From NCBI GenBank assembly GCA_025558095.1, contig JAIVFI010000020.1, positions 372,001 to 436,000 of the forward strand: 64,000 nt of DNA, read 5' to 3'. The translations under genes and the position numbers were made by a program. Each line of letters starts with the position of its first letter. The stretch's first letter is position 1. Positions 9,922-20,647 of this stretch are shown piece after piece. This DNA is from Hyaloraphidium curvatum (taxonomy: Eukaryota; Monoblepharomycota; Hyaloraphidiomycetes; Hyaloraphidiales; Hyaloraphidiaceae). The notes under the pieces are model-generated. The model made no database searches and was not told where the DNA came from. It saw only the letters and a list, made by a program, of their open reading frames with translations.

Positions 9922-10883
9922 TGCTCTGTTCTCGTCCAGAGTCCAGTTGGTTCCTTTGCGGTTCCTTGGCAGGGGGATGATTGGCTGAAGCCTTGGAGAC
10001 TGGCTTATCACATCTCCCCTGGATCAAACGTCACGATGAGGGACCGACAAAGTTGTCGCCCCCGGCCGCGGCGACGCAAGGCCCGCCGCGAGGGCATTCG
10101 GCCTGTGCTACCGATCTTTCCCCGGAGACGCGCGGTGCATGCCCGCGGGAGCTCCGCGGAACGCCCATGCCTGACCGGCCCCGACCCCCGACAAAGCCAA
10201 AATGGCGGGCGCCGTTCCGCGGCACCCATCTGCCATCGGCGAGGTGCGGTGGGTCGCGAAAATCGCGATATGGCCCCCTTGCCGTGATCCCCGAGTCCTC
10301 CGACCGGTGCGCGTGCTGCTCGATCTTCGCGGCGACCGAGTCGGCCGATGACGAAATGGAACCAGGTTCCGGGCCGGCTCTCGATTCGGGGGTTCCAGAA
10401 CTGGCTTCCGCGCCTGCATGCCGGATCGCGCCCAGCGACAGACTCGGCGCGATCCTCGGCGGGCTCGCCGGGGTTGCGGGTTGCGCATCTGCGGGCGGTG
10501 CACGGGCTGCGCCCGCGCTCATTCGTCTCCGGGCGATCTGTTGGACGCCTCTAGAACACTCGGATCGTCGACCGGGAACGCCGAGAGCGAGTAAGCGATC
10601 GAACGGTCCTGGGACGTTGGGTTTCCAAACCGTTGGACAGAACGTTGCAAGTGCATGCGAATAGCGTCGTTAGGTTCGATCCATTCGGCTTCGTTCGCGG
10701 CGCCCAGAACCCCGTCCTTGGCGCTGCCCTTGAACCCCCTCCCCTGCCGCAAGCGAGTACGCTGCCCCGAAGGCGCCGTCGCCTGCGATCCCTGCGGGAA
10801 GAAAAGGAGCTGCACCTTCGCTAAGATTCCGTTGCCCGTAGACGGCGCAGAGCCGCCGCGATGGACCGCGCCGTTCGTTTTGA
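9922..10883. other. Intergenic region without recognisable gene
   Basis: 962 bp upstream of the NHL gene and next to a transposon remnant. Open frames on both strands are composition-driven and show no domain or periodic codon conservation that I could recognise. Confidence 0.35.
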
Positions 10884-11397
10884 CTAGTGTTCTTGCCCGC
10901 CGCCTACGGCGGCTGTTTGCAGTTTCGCTCGTCGAGTAGACAATAGGCTGTGGCATTCGAGCAATGTACATCCGGGGAAGAACAACGGGTACAGGAGCGC
11001 GTCGAGCTCCGGATGGAGGAAAGAGATCCGCTGAAGGCCGTGGTGCCGGTGGTGCAGGATGAGGTTGTGCGAGTTGAACACATTGTCCCCCACGCCGATG
11101 ACCACGGCCGTGATCTCGGTCGCGCGCGGCTTTGCGCGCCGGCGGTTGCTCTTCGGATCGAAACGAAGCTGGAGCTCCGGGATCGCCTGGCCCCCGGCAC
11201 GATGCTCCTCGGCGCGAACCTGTTCGCTAAGCATCTGGTACGCCCGAGCAATCGGCCCCCGGCGGATGATTTCGTCCAATTGGCGAAGCAAGTCTGGATC
11301 CAGCTGCTGGTTCGCCGGGTGATCTTGACGTAGCTGCTGCGCCTGCGCGGTGTCGAGAAAGTAGAGCTGTCCATAAGTCGGCCTCTGTGGCTGCCGT
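10884..11397 (-). mobile_element. Helitron remnant: fragment of the helitron-like N-terminal domain
   Basis: One open minus-strand frame of about 170 codons matches the conserved region upstream of the Rep motif of Helitron transposases. It reads RPTYGQLYFLDTAQA, then DPDLLRQLDEIIRRG, ARAYQMLSEQV, and finally LQRISFLHPELDALLYPLFF, the family's 'Hxx[YF]DALQYPLLFP' motif. It breaks off immediately after this motif: the Rep two-His nuclease and helicase domains are absent, and the stop is at 10884. No start codon context or terminal CTRR hairpin was found. I read it as a truncated, dead insertion (inference). Confidence 0.7.
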
Positions 11398-11845
11398 CAC
11401 GATGCCGCTCACTCGAAAATGCCGAGCAATGCGGCGGGAGATGCGGTCCGTCCCGCGGTGGCCGCATCGGCCGACGATTTGGATCAAGTCGTGCGGTTTA
11501 CCGGCTGCGCCGACTGCATCCCGAGGGCAGATCCGACAAGAGGCTTCGACGGCGCGAGATCCGGGCGACCGCTCGGCCAGTACAGGAATCGGGTCGTGCC
11601 CGCATGCCGGCTCCAGTCCGTTCGCCGTTCAGAGGGGCGGTGATGGAGTTCCCGGCAGCAGTTTCCGGTCCGGCCAAAGCTGCCCAGGGGGGATCGACGG
11701 GTCCCCTCTCCGGAGATGTTCCTTCGGCGATCGAAGCCTTCCGTGGTTTGCCATCGATGGTTTGAAAGCTGCCGCCACGATGGTTTAGATGCGGAAGCCC
11801 GAAGTATTAAGGACGCTCACGGGCGCACAGTCATCGCTCCCCAAC
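11398..11845. other. Intergenic region
   Basis: 448 bp between the Helitron fragment and the next plus-strand gene. It may include further degraded transposon sequence, but I see no matching motif. Confidence 0.35.
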
Positions 11846-12454
11846 ATGCTCGAAATGCCCGCACCGCGCCTCATCCCCGCCGTCCGCCGCCTCCCCCTCC
11901 GCTCCTTCGCCTCCGCTCCCAAGGGCTCGGGGCCCGGGCCGACGGCGCCGCTGCCGGGCGTCGCGGGGCCGGGGAGCGAGCCCGTGCCGGGGGACGCGTG
12001 GCCGCCCGGCCGCACCAAGGAGGACAAACCATGGACCAGGAACGAAAGCGTGCTGGACAACTTACCGCATGAAGGTGGGACGCAGCGGGCGGAGTCGCCG
12101 TCGGGCGTCCGCGTGACGACGTAGTCCCCGTCCCTCTTGGGTTCCACAGGAACGGTCAACAAGGGCCTCCCCAACACCACCCACAAGGAGCCCGAGCCCC
12201 CCGTGCTCACCAACCCCGCCGGCACCACCTCCACGTCCCCGACGTGGATGCTCGCCGGCGCGGTGGCCGCGGCCGCGGGGGCGTACTGGTGGTGGACCGC
12301 GCGCTGGGAGGGGAAGGAGGCGACCGCCGCGGTGGGTGATCAATTTGTTCCCCGGAAATCGTGGATGGAAGCTGATGGGAGGGTGAAGCCGCCGGCTGCG
12401 ATGCCGGGGCCGAGGGTGGAGCCGGCGGTGGACAGGGCCGAGAAGGCCAGGTGA
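11846..12454 (+). CDS. Small single-pass membrane protein, probably mitochondrial; function unknown
   Basis: Predicted exons 11846-12074 and 12150-12454 (75-nt intron, donor GTGGGA) give 177 residues. The N-terminus is Arg-rich, low in acidic residues, and contains RRLPLRSFAS, typical of a mitochondrial targeting peptide. The middle has DKPWTRNESVLDNLPHEG. One transmembrane segment, WMLAGAVAAAAGAYWWWTA, lies near the C-terminal third. I do not recognise the family. The targeting and topology are predictions from composition. An in-frame Met upstream (11789) is possible but adds a less basic leader. Confidence 0.55.
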
Positions 12455-12674
12455 TCGGGTGCTGGGCGGCGGTGGAAGCCACGGAAACGGGGTGCTGGGT
12501 CGCGGATCGGGAGCTGTACGGTGGTTTCATCTCGAATCGAGTGCGTTTGTCCCCCTTGACGGCGTCCGCGTCTCCCGGGGCGAGGCCCGGTGTGGCGAGG
12601 CGTGATCGCCGCAGCCGCAGTTCGCGCCGTCCGCCAAACATGCCAGCCCGCCCGCACGCCCCCGCGGCGTAGCG

Positions 12675-15600
12675 ATGACCTCGCGGATCCCGGTGGCGAT
12701 GGCGGTGCCGCCGATGGGCGCGGCGGGCGGGAACGTGGTCAAGGTCATCCGCGGCGGGGGGCGCAAGGCCAGCGCGGACCTGACCGCGGCCCCGCCGACC
12801 GCCAACGCCCCCGCCGGCCTAAACGGACCAGGCGGCGGCTTAAACGGACTGGGCAATGGGCCCGGTGGCGAGTCGGGGGGGATGGGCGGCCCGCCTCCCC
12901 TCTCTCCCCTGCAGTCCGCCCTGCTGCGGGCCGTGCGGCGCGAGGACGAGGTTGCCGCGCACCGCGCCGCCCCGCCGCCCGACTCGGCAACCGGCTCGAC
13001 GCTCGTCGACGACGCGCACGCGTCGCTGGGCGACCTGCTGGACGGCACCGACTGGGCGGCGCCCGCCGTCAGGGCCGCCCTCAGCGACGCAAACCACGTC
13101 GGCGGCCTGCTGCTGCTGTGGGCCGCCATGCGCGGGCACTCCCAATTGGTGAACATTTTGCTGCAGTGCGGAGTATCGCCCGATGCCTGCGTGCCGTGGG
13201 TGGCAGGCAACGACCCCGCCGCCGCCGCAAACCCCGCAGACGCCGCGCGGCTGGCCGACCTCGTCGAGGAGGCCGAGTCGCGCCAGCGCCCGCTCATCCT
13301 CGCCGCGCAGCACGGCAAGCTGCAGGCCATGCGCGCCCTGCTGCTGGCAGGCGCTGAGGTCGACGCCGCGGACGCCCTGGGCTGGACGCCCCTCCTGCGC
13401 GCCGCCGCCGACGGCCACCCAGACGCCGTCGCGCTGCTGCTCTCGCACCGCGCCTCGCCGCACCTGTGCAACTCGGACGGCATGTCGCCGCTGCACGGCG
13501 CAATCCACGGCGGGCACCTGGCCTGCGCGCAGATGCTGCTGGCCGCAGGCGCCTCCTACTCCATCAAGGACAATTACGGCACCACCCCCACCCTGCTCGC
13601 CCGCGCAGAGGACTCGCTGCCCCTGGTCTCGCTGCTGTGGCACGCCGCCCTGTCGCGCAACGACCCCTCGGTCCTGGCCGAGGTCGACCCGGCGACGCAG
13701 CGCACCCCGCTGCACGACCTCGCCCGCCTGAAGGCCCCCCTGGAAATGTTCGCCCCCCTGTTCCCCGCCAACCCCACGCAACCCTCCCCCGTCACGGTGC
13801 CCGACAGCACCGGCACCTCGCCGCTCGTCTACGCCGCCCTCTCGGGCTCGGCGGAGCTGCTCGCCCTGCTCCTGACAAAGGGCCTCCCGCTCTTCCCGCA
13901 CCCGACCATCGACCGCGCGCTCCCCTCCACCGTGCACCTCCTCAGCCAACTATCGCACCCCTCGCCGCTCCCGGACGTCCCCGCGAAGCTGCGCGAGCTC
14001 GCCCGCGCCGACGCCGCCGCGCGCGCCTCGGAGCTCCGCTTCCCGAACCCGGGCGCCGTCAAGCGCGCCGTGGACCTGCGCAGCGGCGCCGTCGAAGCGC
14101 TGCTCTCGCTCCTGTCGGCCTGCGGCATCGTGCGCGAGAGCAGGGCGCTCGTGCTCGCGGAGCTCGAGGCCGTGCTCCGGGGGATGGAGGCCGAGGTGCG
14201 GCGCGTGCGGGCGGCGAGGGAGGGGATGAAGGAGGCGGCGGGCGGCGGGGCGCAAGCGAAGCTGGCGGAGGCGTGGGACGGCCTCGGCAAGGGGCTGGGG
14301 GCGCTGGGGGGGTTGGTGGGGCGCGAGGCGGTGGATGCCGCGCTGGGGAGGGCCAGGGGGGAGGTGCTGGACCTGGCGAGGAGGAGGGCGGGGGACGCGG
14401 CGAGGCAGGAGAAGCGCGCGCGGGTGCAGGAGGACGGGGTGCGCAAGCTCGGGCACGCGGTCAAGCACGCCGCGCGGTGGGCACGGGCCGACCTCGGGCG
14501 GTGGGAGGCCAAGGCGGCCGAGGTCGGCGGAGCGCTTGACGAGGCGCTGCGGAGGGGGAGGGAGGTCCTGGGGAGGTGCATCGGGGCGGCGGATGCGGCG
14601 GGGAGGGAGGCGATGGAGAGGATCGCGGCGCTGGCGGAGCAGGACCCCGAGGAGAGCGGGGAGGGCGGGATGGAGGAGCTCAAGCGGCTGCAGGTGCGCT
14701 TGGAGGAGAGCAGCAAGATCGGGGTGTGGTGCAGGGGGAAGCTCAAGCGGCTCGAGAGGGTGGCGGCGGCAAGGAGCGGGGCGCCTCTCCCCGAGGCGGC
14801 GCATCCGGCTCCCCAGCAGGACGGGTGGGCGCCCGAGAGGACGAGGGGGGTGCCGATGCCGCCGAGGCAGACGGGGCCGGTGTGGATACAGGCGGGGGCC
14901 AAGGGCAGGGCGGGGGATGCGGCGCCCGCGGGGAATGGGGCGCCGGCACCAGTGACGCCGGCGGCGCAGATGGCACCCGCACCGGTGCCGCCCGCACCGG
15001 CTCCCGCACCTCAACCGCCGCCGGCAGCGGCAGCGGCGCGCACGACGGAGGACGCGGCGGTGCAGGCCCAGGCGGCCCGCATGGCGCAGGCCACCGCTGC
15101 GGCGCAGGGCAACCCCGCCGCGGCGACCCCAGCGCAGACGGCCGCGCAGCAGGCCGAGTTCCAGAAGCAGGCGAGCGGGACGTGGAAGCTGGTCAAGAAC
15201 ATGGTGACGGCGTTCGGGAACAAGGCGGAGCAGGCGCTGGACTCGGTCGCCGACATTTTGCTGCCGTCGGCGCCAAAGTCGCCCATGCTGGTGGGCACCG
15301 CGTCGCCGCTCAACGGCACCTCGACCTCGTCAGCGATGCAGTCGGCTGCGGCGAGGACCGCGGACCCGCAGCCGGCCGCCAAACCGCCTCCCGCCCCTGC
15401 GAGCGGCCCTCCGCCGGCCAACCCCACCCTCGACACGACCTCCTCCTCCATAGCCATCGGCACCGCACTGTCATCCCTCCCCAACCTGGACGTCACCGCA
15501 TCCACCGCTGGCCTCGCGTCGGCCGTCTCGGCGGGTGACCCCAACAGGCCGCGGCTGCCTTCCAAGGTGCGCAAGGGGCCGCTGCCGCCCGCCGACAGGC

Positions 15601-15923
15601 CGCTGGGGGTGTTCAAGCCGCCGTCGGTGGGGCAGATCGATTCGGGGTTGCCTGCTCCTGCGCAGCCCGCCCCAGCACCCGCACCCGCGCCGCCTCCCCC
15701 CGATCCCGCGCCCGCGCCGGCCCCCCCGCCGCCGGACGCCGAACCCCGCACGGACCTCGACGCTGCCGACGCGCTGGAGCGCAAGGTGGCCGCGCTGCAG
15801 CAGATGATGGACTCGGGGGCCGGGTCGCCGTCGGGGCAGTCGGGCAGCCCGACGCCGGCGCGCAAGGGGACGCTGCCGAGGCGGAACGGGCTGAAGAACG
15901 TGCTGGACAAGTACGGCTTGTAG
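12675..15923 (+). CDS. Large ankyrin-repeat protein with coiled coil and Pro/Ala-rich tail
   Basis: Intronless 1082-residue protein. Ankyrin repeats run from about residue 140 to 404, the clearest being [39 protein letters not shown] and [20 protein letters not shown] in tandem. Residues about 470-690 are Glu/Arg/Ala-rich and predicted coiled coil. The rest is Pro/Ala-rich with a short conserved-looking C-terminal peptide ([19 protein letters not shown]). Such architecture fits a scaffold or adaptor; no enzyme domain is seen. GC content in the tail is very high, and the absence of introns over 3.2 kb is unusual among neighbours. Specific function unknown. Confidence 0.78.
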   Translation: MTSRIPVAMAVPPMGAAGGNVVKVIRGGGRKASADLTAAPPTANAPAGLNGPGGGLNGLGNGPGGESGGMGGPPPLSPLQSALLRAVRREDEVAAHRAAPPPDSATGSTLVDDAHASLGDLLDGTDWAAPAVRAALSDANHVGGLLLLWAAMRGHSQLVNILLQCGVSPDACVPWVAGNDPAAAANPADAARLADLVEEAESRQRPLILAAQHGKLQAMRALLLAGAEVDAADALGWTPLLRAAADGHPDAVALLLSHRASPHLCNSDGMSPLHGAIHGGHLACAQMLLAAGASYSIKDNYGTTPTLLARAEDSLPLVSLLWHAALSRNDPSVLAEVDPATQRTPLHDLARLKAPLEMFAPLFPANPTQPSPVTVPDSTGTSPLVYAALSGSAELLALLLTKGLPLFPHPTIDRALPSTVHLLSQLSHPSPLPDVPAKLRELARADAAARASELRFPNPGAVKRAVDLRSGAVEALLSLLSACGIVRESRALVLAELEAVLRGMEAEVRRVRAAREGMKEAAGGGAQAKLAEAWDGLGKGLGALGGLVGREAVDAALGRARGEVLDLARRRAGDAARQEKRARVQEDGVRKLGHAVKHAARWARADLGRWEAKAAEVGGALDEALRRGREVLGRCIGAADAAGREAMERIAALAEQDPEESGEGGMEELKRLQVRLEESSKIGVWCRGKLKRLERVAAARSGAPLPEAAHPAPQQDGWAPERTRGVPMPPRQTGPVWIQAGAKGRAGDAAPAGNGAPAPVTPAAQMAPAPVPPAPAPAPQPPPAAAAARTTEDAAVQAQAARMAQATAAAQGNPAAATPAQTAAQQAEFQKQASGTWKLVKNMVTAFGNKAEQALDSVADILLPSAPKSPMLVGTASPLNGTSTSSAMQSAAARTADPQPAAKPPPAPASGPPPANPTLDTTSSSIAIGTALSSLPNLDVTASTAGLASAVSAGDPNRPRLPSKVRKGPLPPADRPLGVFKPPSVGQIDSGLPAPAQPAPAPAPAPPPPDPAPAPAPPPPDAEPRTDLDAADALERKVAALQQMMDSGAGSPSGQSGSPTPARKGTLPRRNGLKNVLDKYGL

Positions 15924-16007
15924 ATATGGCGGGCTCGGGTATTTCTGATGTCTATTGTCGTTTGCTCGGTCGGAAAAGAAGCCAAGAATCTGTGCGGCGT
16001 CGCTCCA

Positions 16008-17900
16008 TCAGTGGTCCAGGATCCGCAGGTTTCCGGTAACGATCTGCAAAAGGAACGAATGTCAGTGCACTTGCACGTGCGAGAACGATCCGCGTGCGTC
16101 ACCTTGTTCTCGAGGATCGAGCCCGCCGGGATGTCGATGCGCTGGCCGTGAGTTGCGACAATGATGACCGTGCCCGCGAGAACGACCTGGCCGTGGAACC
16201 AGACGTCGCCCGAGACGGTGAGGTGATCCAGATCGAGGATGTTGGGCGGAGACTCGAAGCTGGTGCGGAGGCAGAGGTAAGGGGCCGTGCTGCTGGCGGA
16301 CGAGAAGCCCACCGCCTATCATAGTCTGCGATCTTCGAGAACTCGTTCCCCAGCTTGATCACCGGCGTCGATGAAAATGGCCGTGTGGGGTTGATCACGA
16401 GCTGCCCGTGACGCAGCGAGTACAGGCCTTCGGATTGCGCGAGGAGGAGGTCCGCGGTGTTTTTCACTGGCACGAAGCGCGATCGCGGGACGAGGATGCC
16501 GCCGGACTTTTCGAACGCCCGGATCGCTGAAGCCATGGCGGTCTCGAGCTGTGGGGGCGGTCGTTGAGGTGCGCCAATCGGCAGCTGGCCGATCTGATGA
16601 CTGCCCACCTGAATCACGGCCTCGCCCGAGTCCGTGGTCTTGGGATTCTCGATGATGTCGAGCTCCGGACCGTGCGGGTGGCGGTCGAAGAGATCCTTGA
16701 GCGCCTTGAGGTTGACCCAGAGATTGTTGGTGTTGAACGTGGAGAACTTCTTGACGGAGTAGCTGCGAAAGCAGAATTCTGTAAATCAGTCGGAACCGCA
16801 CCCGATCGCCCGACCCACAAGTCGTTCCTGTGAACCAACGCCACCTGTGCCACCTCCAATAGGCGTGTCTGCCCCTCGTACTCGATCAGGGTGCCGCCCT
16901 TGATGTCGCTGCGCGTCTTTGGGGTCATCTCGAGGAGAAAGTCCGCCGATCGCGACTCGCACAGGTGCTGCAGGATCCGGAGGTCCACGGTAGCACCGAG
17001 GTTATCGATATCTGTCGCGATCAATATGTGATGACAACGTGGCAAGCGCGAAAAAGAGAGAGAGACCCACTGGAGACAAAAACCCATTCCTTCCCTTCGT
17101 CGAGCAAGCTGTCCAGGATCCCGCTGCGCACCATAGAGGCCCAAATGTCGCCGTGCCCGGGAGGGTACCAATGCTGCTTCGTGCCCGCCGTGATCTCGGC
17201 GGTCGCGGGAACCGGGAGCAGCGACTCGCGGGAAATACGCGGAGCAATTGCCTGGTCGAACGTGCGGATGTCGACACCCTCGTCGCCTTCAAACTTGCCG
17301 ATCAGCTTCGAAGTCGTTTCCGCGGTGTTGAAGGAGTTCATGAGCACCAGCGGGACCTTGACACCATACTTGCGGGAAAGATAGCGGACCTGGCCGGCGA
17401 TCTCTTTTAGCGAGGCACACCACGAGGCAGCTGAAGCCACTCTAGCCTACCTGCGTCACCGCCAAATCCAAAAACGAGCTTCCGTCGCGGACTTCGATCG
17501 CGCTTTTCGGTCCCTGGAGGCCCATAGACGTTCCAAGTCCGCCATTGAGCTTGACGATGGCCAATTTGGAGAGCAGCTGTGGAATCCTCGCTTCCGCGAC
17601 CTCCGGTAGCTCTTCCAGCTTGACCATCTCGTCCATTCGCTGGCCGACCACCCTGTCCCAGTTGAGCTTCGTCGACCTGGTCCTCTGCCAGCGCACAAAC
17701 AGGTCGTAGAAGGCGTCCATCTCCGGCGCGAACCAGGAGCGGTCCCGCTCGGGAGCCGTGGAAATGAGCTTGTCGAGCTCGCGCCTCAGGGCGTGGGCCG
17801 GCCCCTCCGAGGAGAACCCTTCTGCCATCAGCGAGGGGTCGCGGCTGATGGCGTTTCCATTGGGGGCAAGGCCCTGTTCGGTCGTGCGGCCTCGGTCCAT
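16008..17900 (-). CDS. UGP1: UTP-glucose-1-phosphate uridylyltransferase (UDP-glucose pyrophosphorylase)
   Basis: Seven predicted minus-strand exons: 17451-17900, 17071-17401, 16819-17011, 16609-16762, 16313-16548, 16103-16259 and 16008-16043, giving 518 residues (family about 500). The nucleotide-binding loop is [32 protein letters not shown], the uridine/metal region [24 protein letters not shown] and [10 protein letters not shown] are all in family order. The C-terminal left-handed beta-helix has [12 protein letters not shown] and ends GNLRILDH. It makes UDP-glucose for glycogen, cell-wall glucan and trehalose. Introns are 49-60 nt. The start is uncertain by some 24 residues (17828 is the alternative Met). 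Confidence 0.93.
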
Positions 17901-18183
17901 GTCGATGTTTGGGTGAGCGACAGCCCGCGCTGAGTCATCGCTCCAACTGTTGGGCCATGCCCGTCGGGGCATGCACGTCGTGCCCATCTCCCCACAGGAA
18001 GGACGGCGACTGGGGTCGTTCCCGCCGCCGCTGAAAGCCAAGGGCAGGCGGGGAGATCGAAAAAGCCACGCACGAAGCCCGTACCGTGCCGTCGAGCTCG
18101 CGTTGCACACCACCTTGCGCCACCGAAAAGCCCGATCCCATTGTTATAGCTACTGCGCACGGTACCTACCGCATCCTGGCAGA

Positions 18184-18518
18184 ATGAGCGCCAAAGGATT
18201 CAAAGAGGGGGATCTCGTGGCCTGGAAATACGGACAGGGGCTGATTTTCGGACACGTCGAGGTGCGGTCTCGCTCTTACGCTTCTCGGAAACTGGCCAGT
18301 GGAATAACGAGTTGCTCCAGAGCGTGCACGACAACGGAACTGTGGCAGTCAAGCCCCTGAAGGAAGGAGGCGGGACCGTTCTGCGGAAGCCGGACAACCT
18401 GCTCGGGGAAGGCGATCTCTCGGAGCACGACATACGGATCGCGAAGGAACACAGCGGCCACATGGCTCGTCGGGAGGCTACGAGCGACTCGGAAAAGGCG
18501 CAAAAGATGGACATTTGA
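18184..18518 (+). CDS. Small HVA1/TUDOR-like protein
   Basis: Predicted exons 18184-18261 and 18321-18518 (59-nt intron) encode 91 residues. The N-terminus KGFKEGDLVAWKYGQGLIFG is an SH3/Tudor-like strand pattern. DNGTVAVKPLKEGG and then AKEHSGHMARREATS follow, resembling the 'HVA1 TUDOR' family (PF11160), which ends in a charged helix. That family is common in fungi and bacteria and has no firmly known biochemical role. The stop is 31 bp from the stop of the convergent receptor kinase. Confidence 0.65.
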
Positions 18519-18549
18519 GGGGGGATGAGCATTGGAAGACCGAACTAAA

Positions 18550-20272
18550 TCATGGGCCCCGCAACCGCGAGAGCTCGTCCTGCAAATACACGAACGATGG
18601 CCGCTCCACCGGATCCTCGCGCCAGCACGCCTCCATCATCCTCCAAACCCGATCATCCACCCCGCCTGGTCTCTCGGGCCTCCGTCCCTCAACGCAGACC
18701 ATAAACATGACCGCCAGCGCCCCCGGCGCTCCCGCGAAGGGGTACTGGCCCCGGCTAACAACCTCGTAACACAGCATCCCGAAGGACCACACGTCGGAGG
18801 CCGGGATAGCCTTTCCACGCAGTGCCTCAGGCGCCATGAATGCTGGTGTTCCCGCCAGCATGACCTCGGTGCCGCCGACCGTTGTTGTCCCTTGCCGAAC
18901 CTTGGCCAGCCCGAAATCGGATACCGCAGCCCTCCCCCGCCCATCCACGAGCACGTTGGCCGCCTTCAAGTCCCCGTGCACCACCCTTCGCAAATGCAGG
19001 TATGCCATTCCCGTCGCAACGTCCACCAGCGTCCGTAACCCAATCGCCGGATCCCACCCTGATCGGGCCATGAAGGCGCGAAGGTTGCCCCCCTCAGCGA
19101 CCGCGCTCACGAGCGCCGGTGGGTCCATGCAATATCCAAGCAGCGGCGCCACGTTTGCGTGGGCAAGTCCCGACCAGGCGCGGACCTCGCTCGAAAGGGC
19201 AGCCGCAAGCTCGTGCGGAGGTCCGCGGAGAAGCTTGACTGCCGCGGGGGCGCCGCGGATGGTGCCGCGGTACACCGTGCCGGAGGAGCCGGAGCCAAGG
19301 GCTTGCGAGGAATCGAAGGTGATGGCGGAGGAGGGCACAAGCAGGTGGTCCGCCCCAGGAGAGGGGAGTCCTGCGAGGGATGCGGTGCGCGGCAACGCCC
19401 GCACGTCCACGAAAGGCGTTGGGGCTGCGGCCGCGCCTGATTGCCAGGCAACGCTCGGTGCTGCCGTGGTCACATGCGCAGGAGACGCCGGCTCTGCTCC
19501 GGGCGCGTATGCGACCCCTGGCGGGGGTTCACTGCAAGTGACCGGTCCATCCGCCTCTCCCATGCCATCTTTCTGTGCAGCCCGCCTTTTCTTGCCCCTC
19601 CACAAGACGAGCGCGGTAACCAGCGCCGCGATCACCAGCACACCCAGCACCGCGCCAACCACCGCACCGGTGGGGAACCCTCCCCCATCGCTGGGGTTCT
19701 GCGCGGCCGCGGCCAGGGCGGCGCCGGAGGCGGGAGTCGGTTCCGTGTCCTCTGCCGGTGTCGGCTCCGATGGAGCGGCCGCCGAATCCGAGGGAGTTTC
19801 CTCTGCGGGGGTTTCCTCGGCGGCTCCCGAGCCTGCAGCGTCCGTCTCGGTCGGACCGACGGTCGGCGTGCTTTGTGCCAGCGCAGAGCACAAGTCTTTT
19901 ACGTCCTGGAGGGCCCCGAACTGCGATTTGTCCGCGTCTGCAGGGCATCGTTGCATCGTTGCCCGTCAGCGCGAATCTCGGTACCCACAACGGTCGAATC
20001 CCACCCTCGCACTCCGCGTAGCACTGACTCAGTGTGTCCTGCTGGTGGTCGTTGCACAAGCACACGTTCGCCGCCTCCCCGGAATCGAGGCAGCCGGTGT
20101 AATCCGTGGAAAAATGCTCGCACCATTGCGACGTGCAGGATCCCACGGCCTGTTGCCGTGCGACTAGGCGGGACAGCGGTGTGCTGCCTTCAGACAATGG
20201 CGCCCAGCGGTGAGGGAGGGACCGCAGGGCGTTCCCTTCGGGAAACGGGCCGCGGGCGCGCAGAAGGGGCAT
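18550..20272 (-). CDS. Receptor-like TKL protein kinase with CFEM-like ectodomain
   Basis: Exon 2 (18550-19937) and exon 1 (20005 upward) join over a 67-nt intron. The joined N-terminal part has eight cysteines spaced C-x4-C-x9-C-x9-C-x-C-x10-C-x3-C-x17-C, close to the fungal CFEM pattern. A Ser/Thr/Pro/Glu-rich stalk, one membrane segment (AVVGAVLGVLVIAALVTALV) and a basic stop-transfer follow. The kinase has LGSGSSGTVYRG, AVKLL, HGDLKAANVL, DFGLA and APE, so all catalytic residues are present; it is TKL-like. An extracellular sensor signalling through an intracellular kinase is the inferred role. The start at 20272 is provisional: no signal peptide is seen in this frame, so a further 5' exon is likely. 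Confidence 0.8.
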
Positions 20273-20628
20273 CTCTGCGTGGTGGCCCCGGAAACGCGGG
20301 ATTCCGCGTCCTGCCCGCTTCTCTCACAAAAAGAATGCCGCCGGACGCTTTTCGGCGCGGATCAGGAGGCCGACGGGCCCGATTCGAAGTCGGCTGACGG
20401 CGGGATTTCGGGGACCTCCGACCTTGCCGCACACCCGCCCACCTTGGCGGCTCGGGCGCACATCGCACTCAGCATCAGGCATGTCACTATTCAAGCAGAA
20501 AACGAGGAAAGAAAAAGAGCCCATCCACATCCTCCGGTCTCCGTGCCTCAAGTCTTCGAACGGTCGCTGAAGCCGACGCGAAAAAGAATCCACCAAATCC
20601 TCCGGCCCCCTTGCTTGCCTCAAGTCTT
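20273..20628. other. Intergenic region between two minus-strand genes
   Basis: 356 bp. It probably holds the promoter and possibly the missing signal-peptide exon of the receptor kinase. It also contains the outer copy of a duplicated gene end (see 20529-20647). Confidence 0.4.
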
Positions 20629-20647
20629 CTAACGGTCGCTCAAGCCA
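20529..20647. repeat. Imperfect direct repeat covering the 3' end of the DUF4211 gene
   Basis: About 50 bp is present twice, 68-72 bp apart: 20529-20575 and 20597-20647. Both begin ATCCTCCGG, share GCCTCAAGTCTTC and end CGGTCGCT[G/C]AAGCC. The inner copy contains the last codons and stop of the minus-strand DUF4211 gene (20629-20631). In the outer copy the stop triplet has changed. Confidence 0.8.

Noticed and set aside
12816-12850. Short TTAAACGGACT-like repeat at the start of the ankyrin gene
   Set aside because: Two short in-frame similar codon runs ([10 protein letters not shown]) in a Gly-rich leader; ordinary low complexity.
16549-16608. Extra 20 residues in UGP between EAVIQ and LETAMASA
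   Set aside because: Flanked by GTGGGC and CACAG and absent from all UGP proteins I know; treated as an intron.
18836-20167. Plus-strand 443-codon frame antisense to the receptor kinase
   Set aside because: The kinase motifs on the minus strand are unmistakable; this is a shadow.
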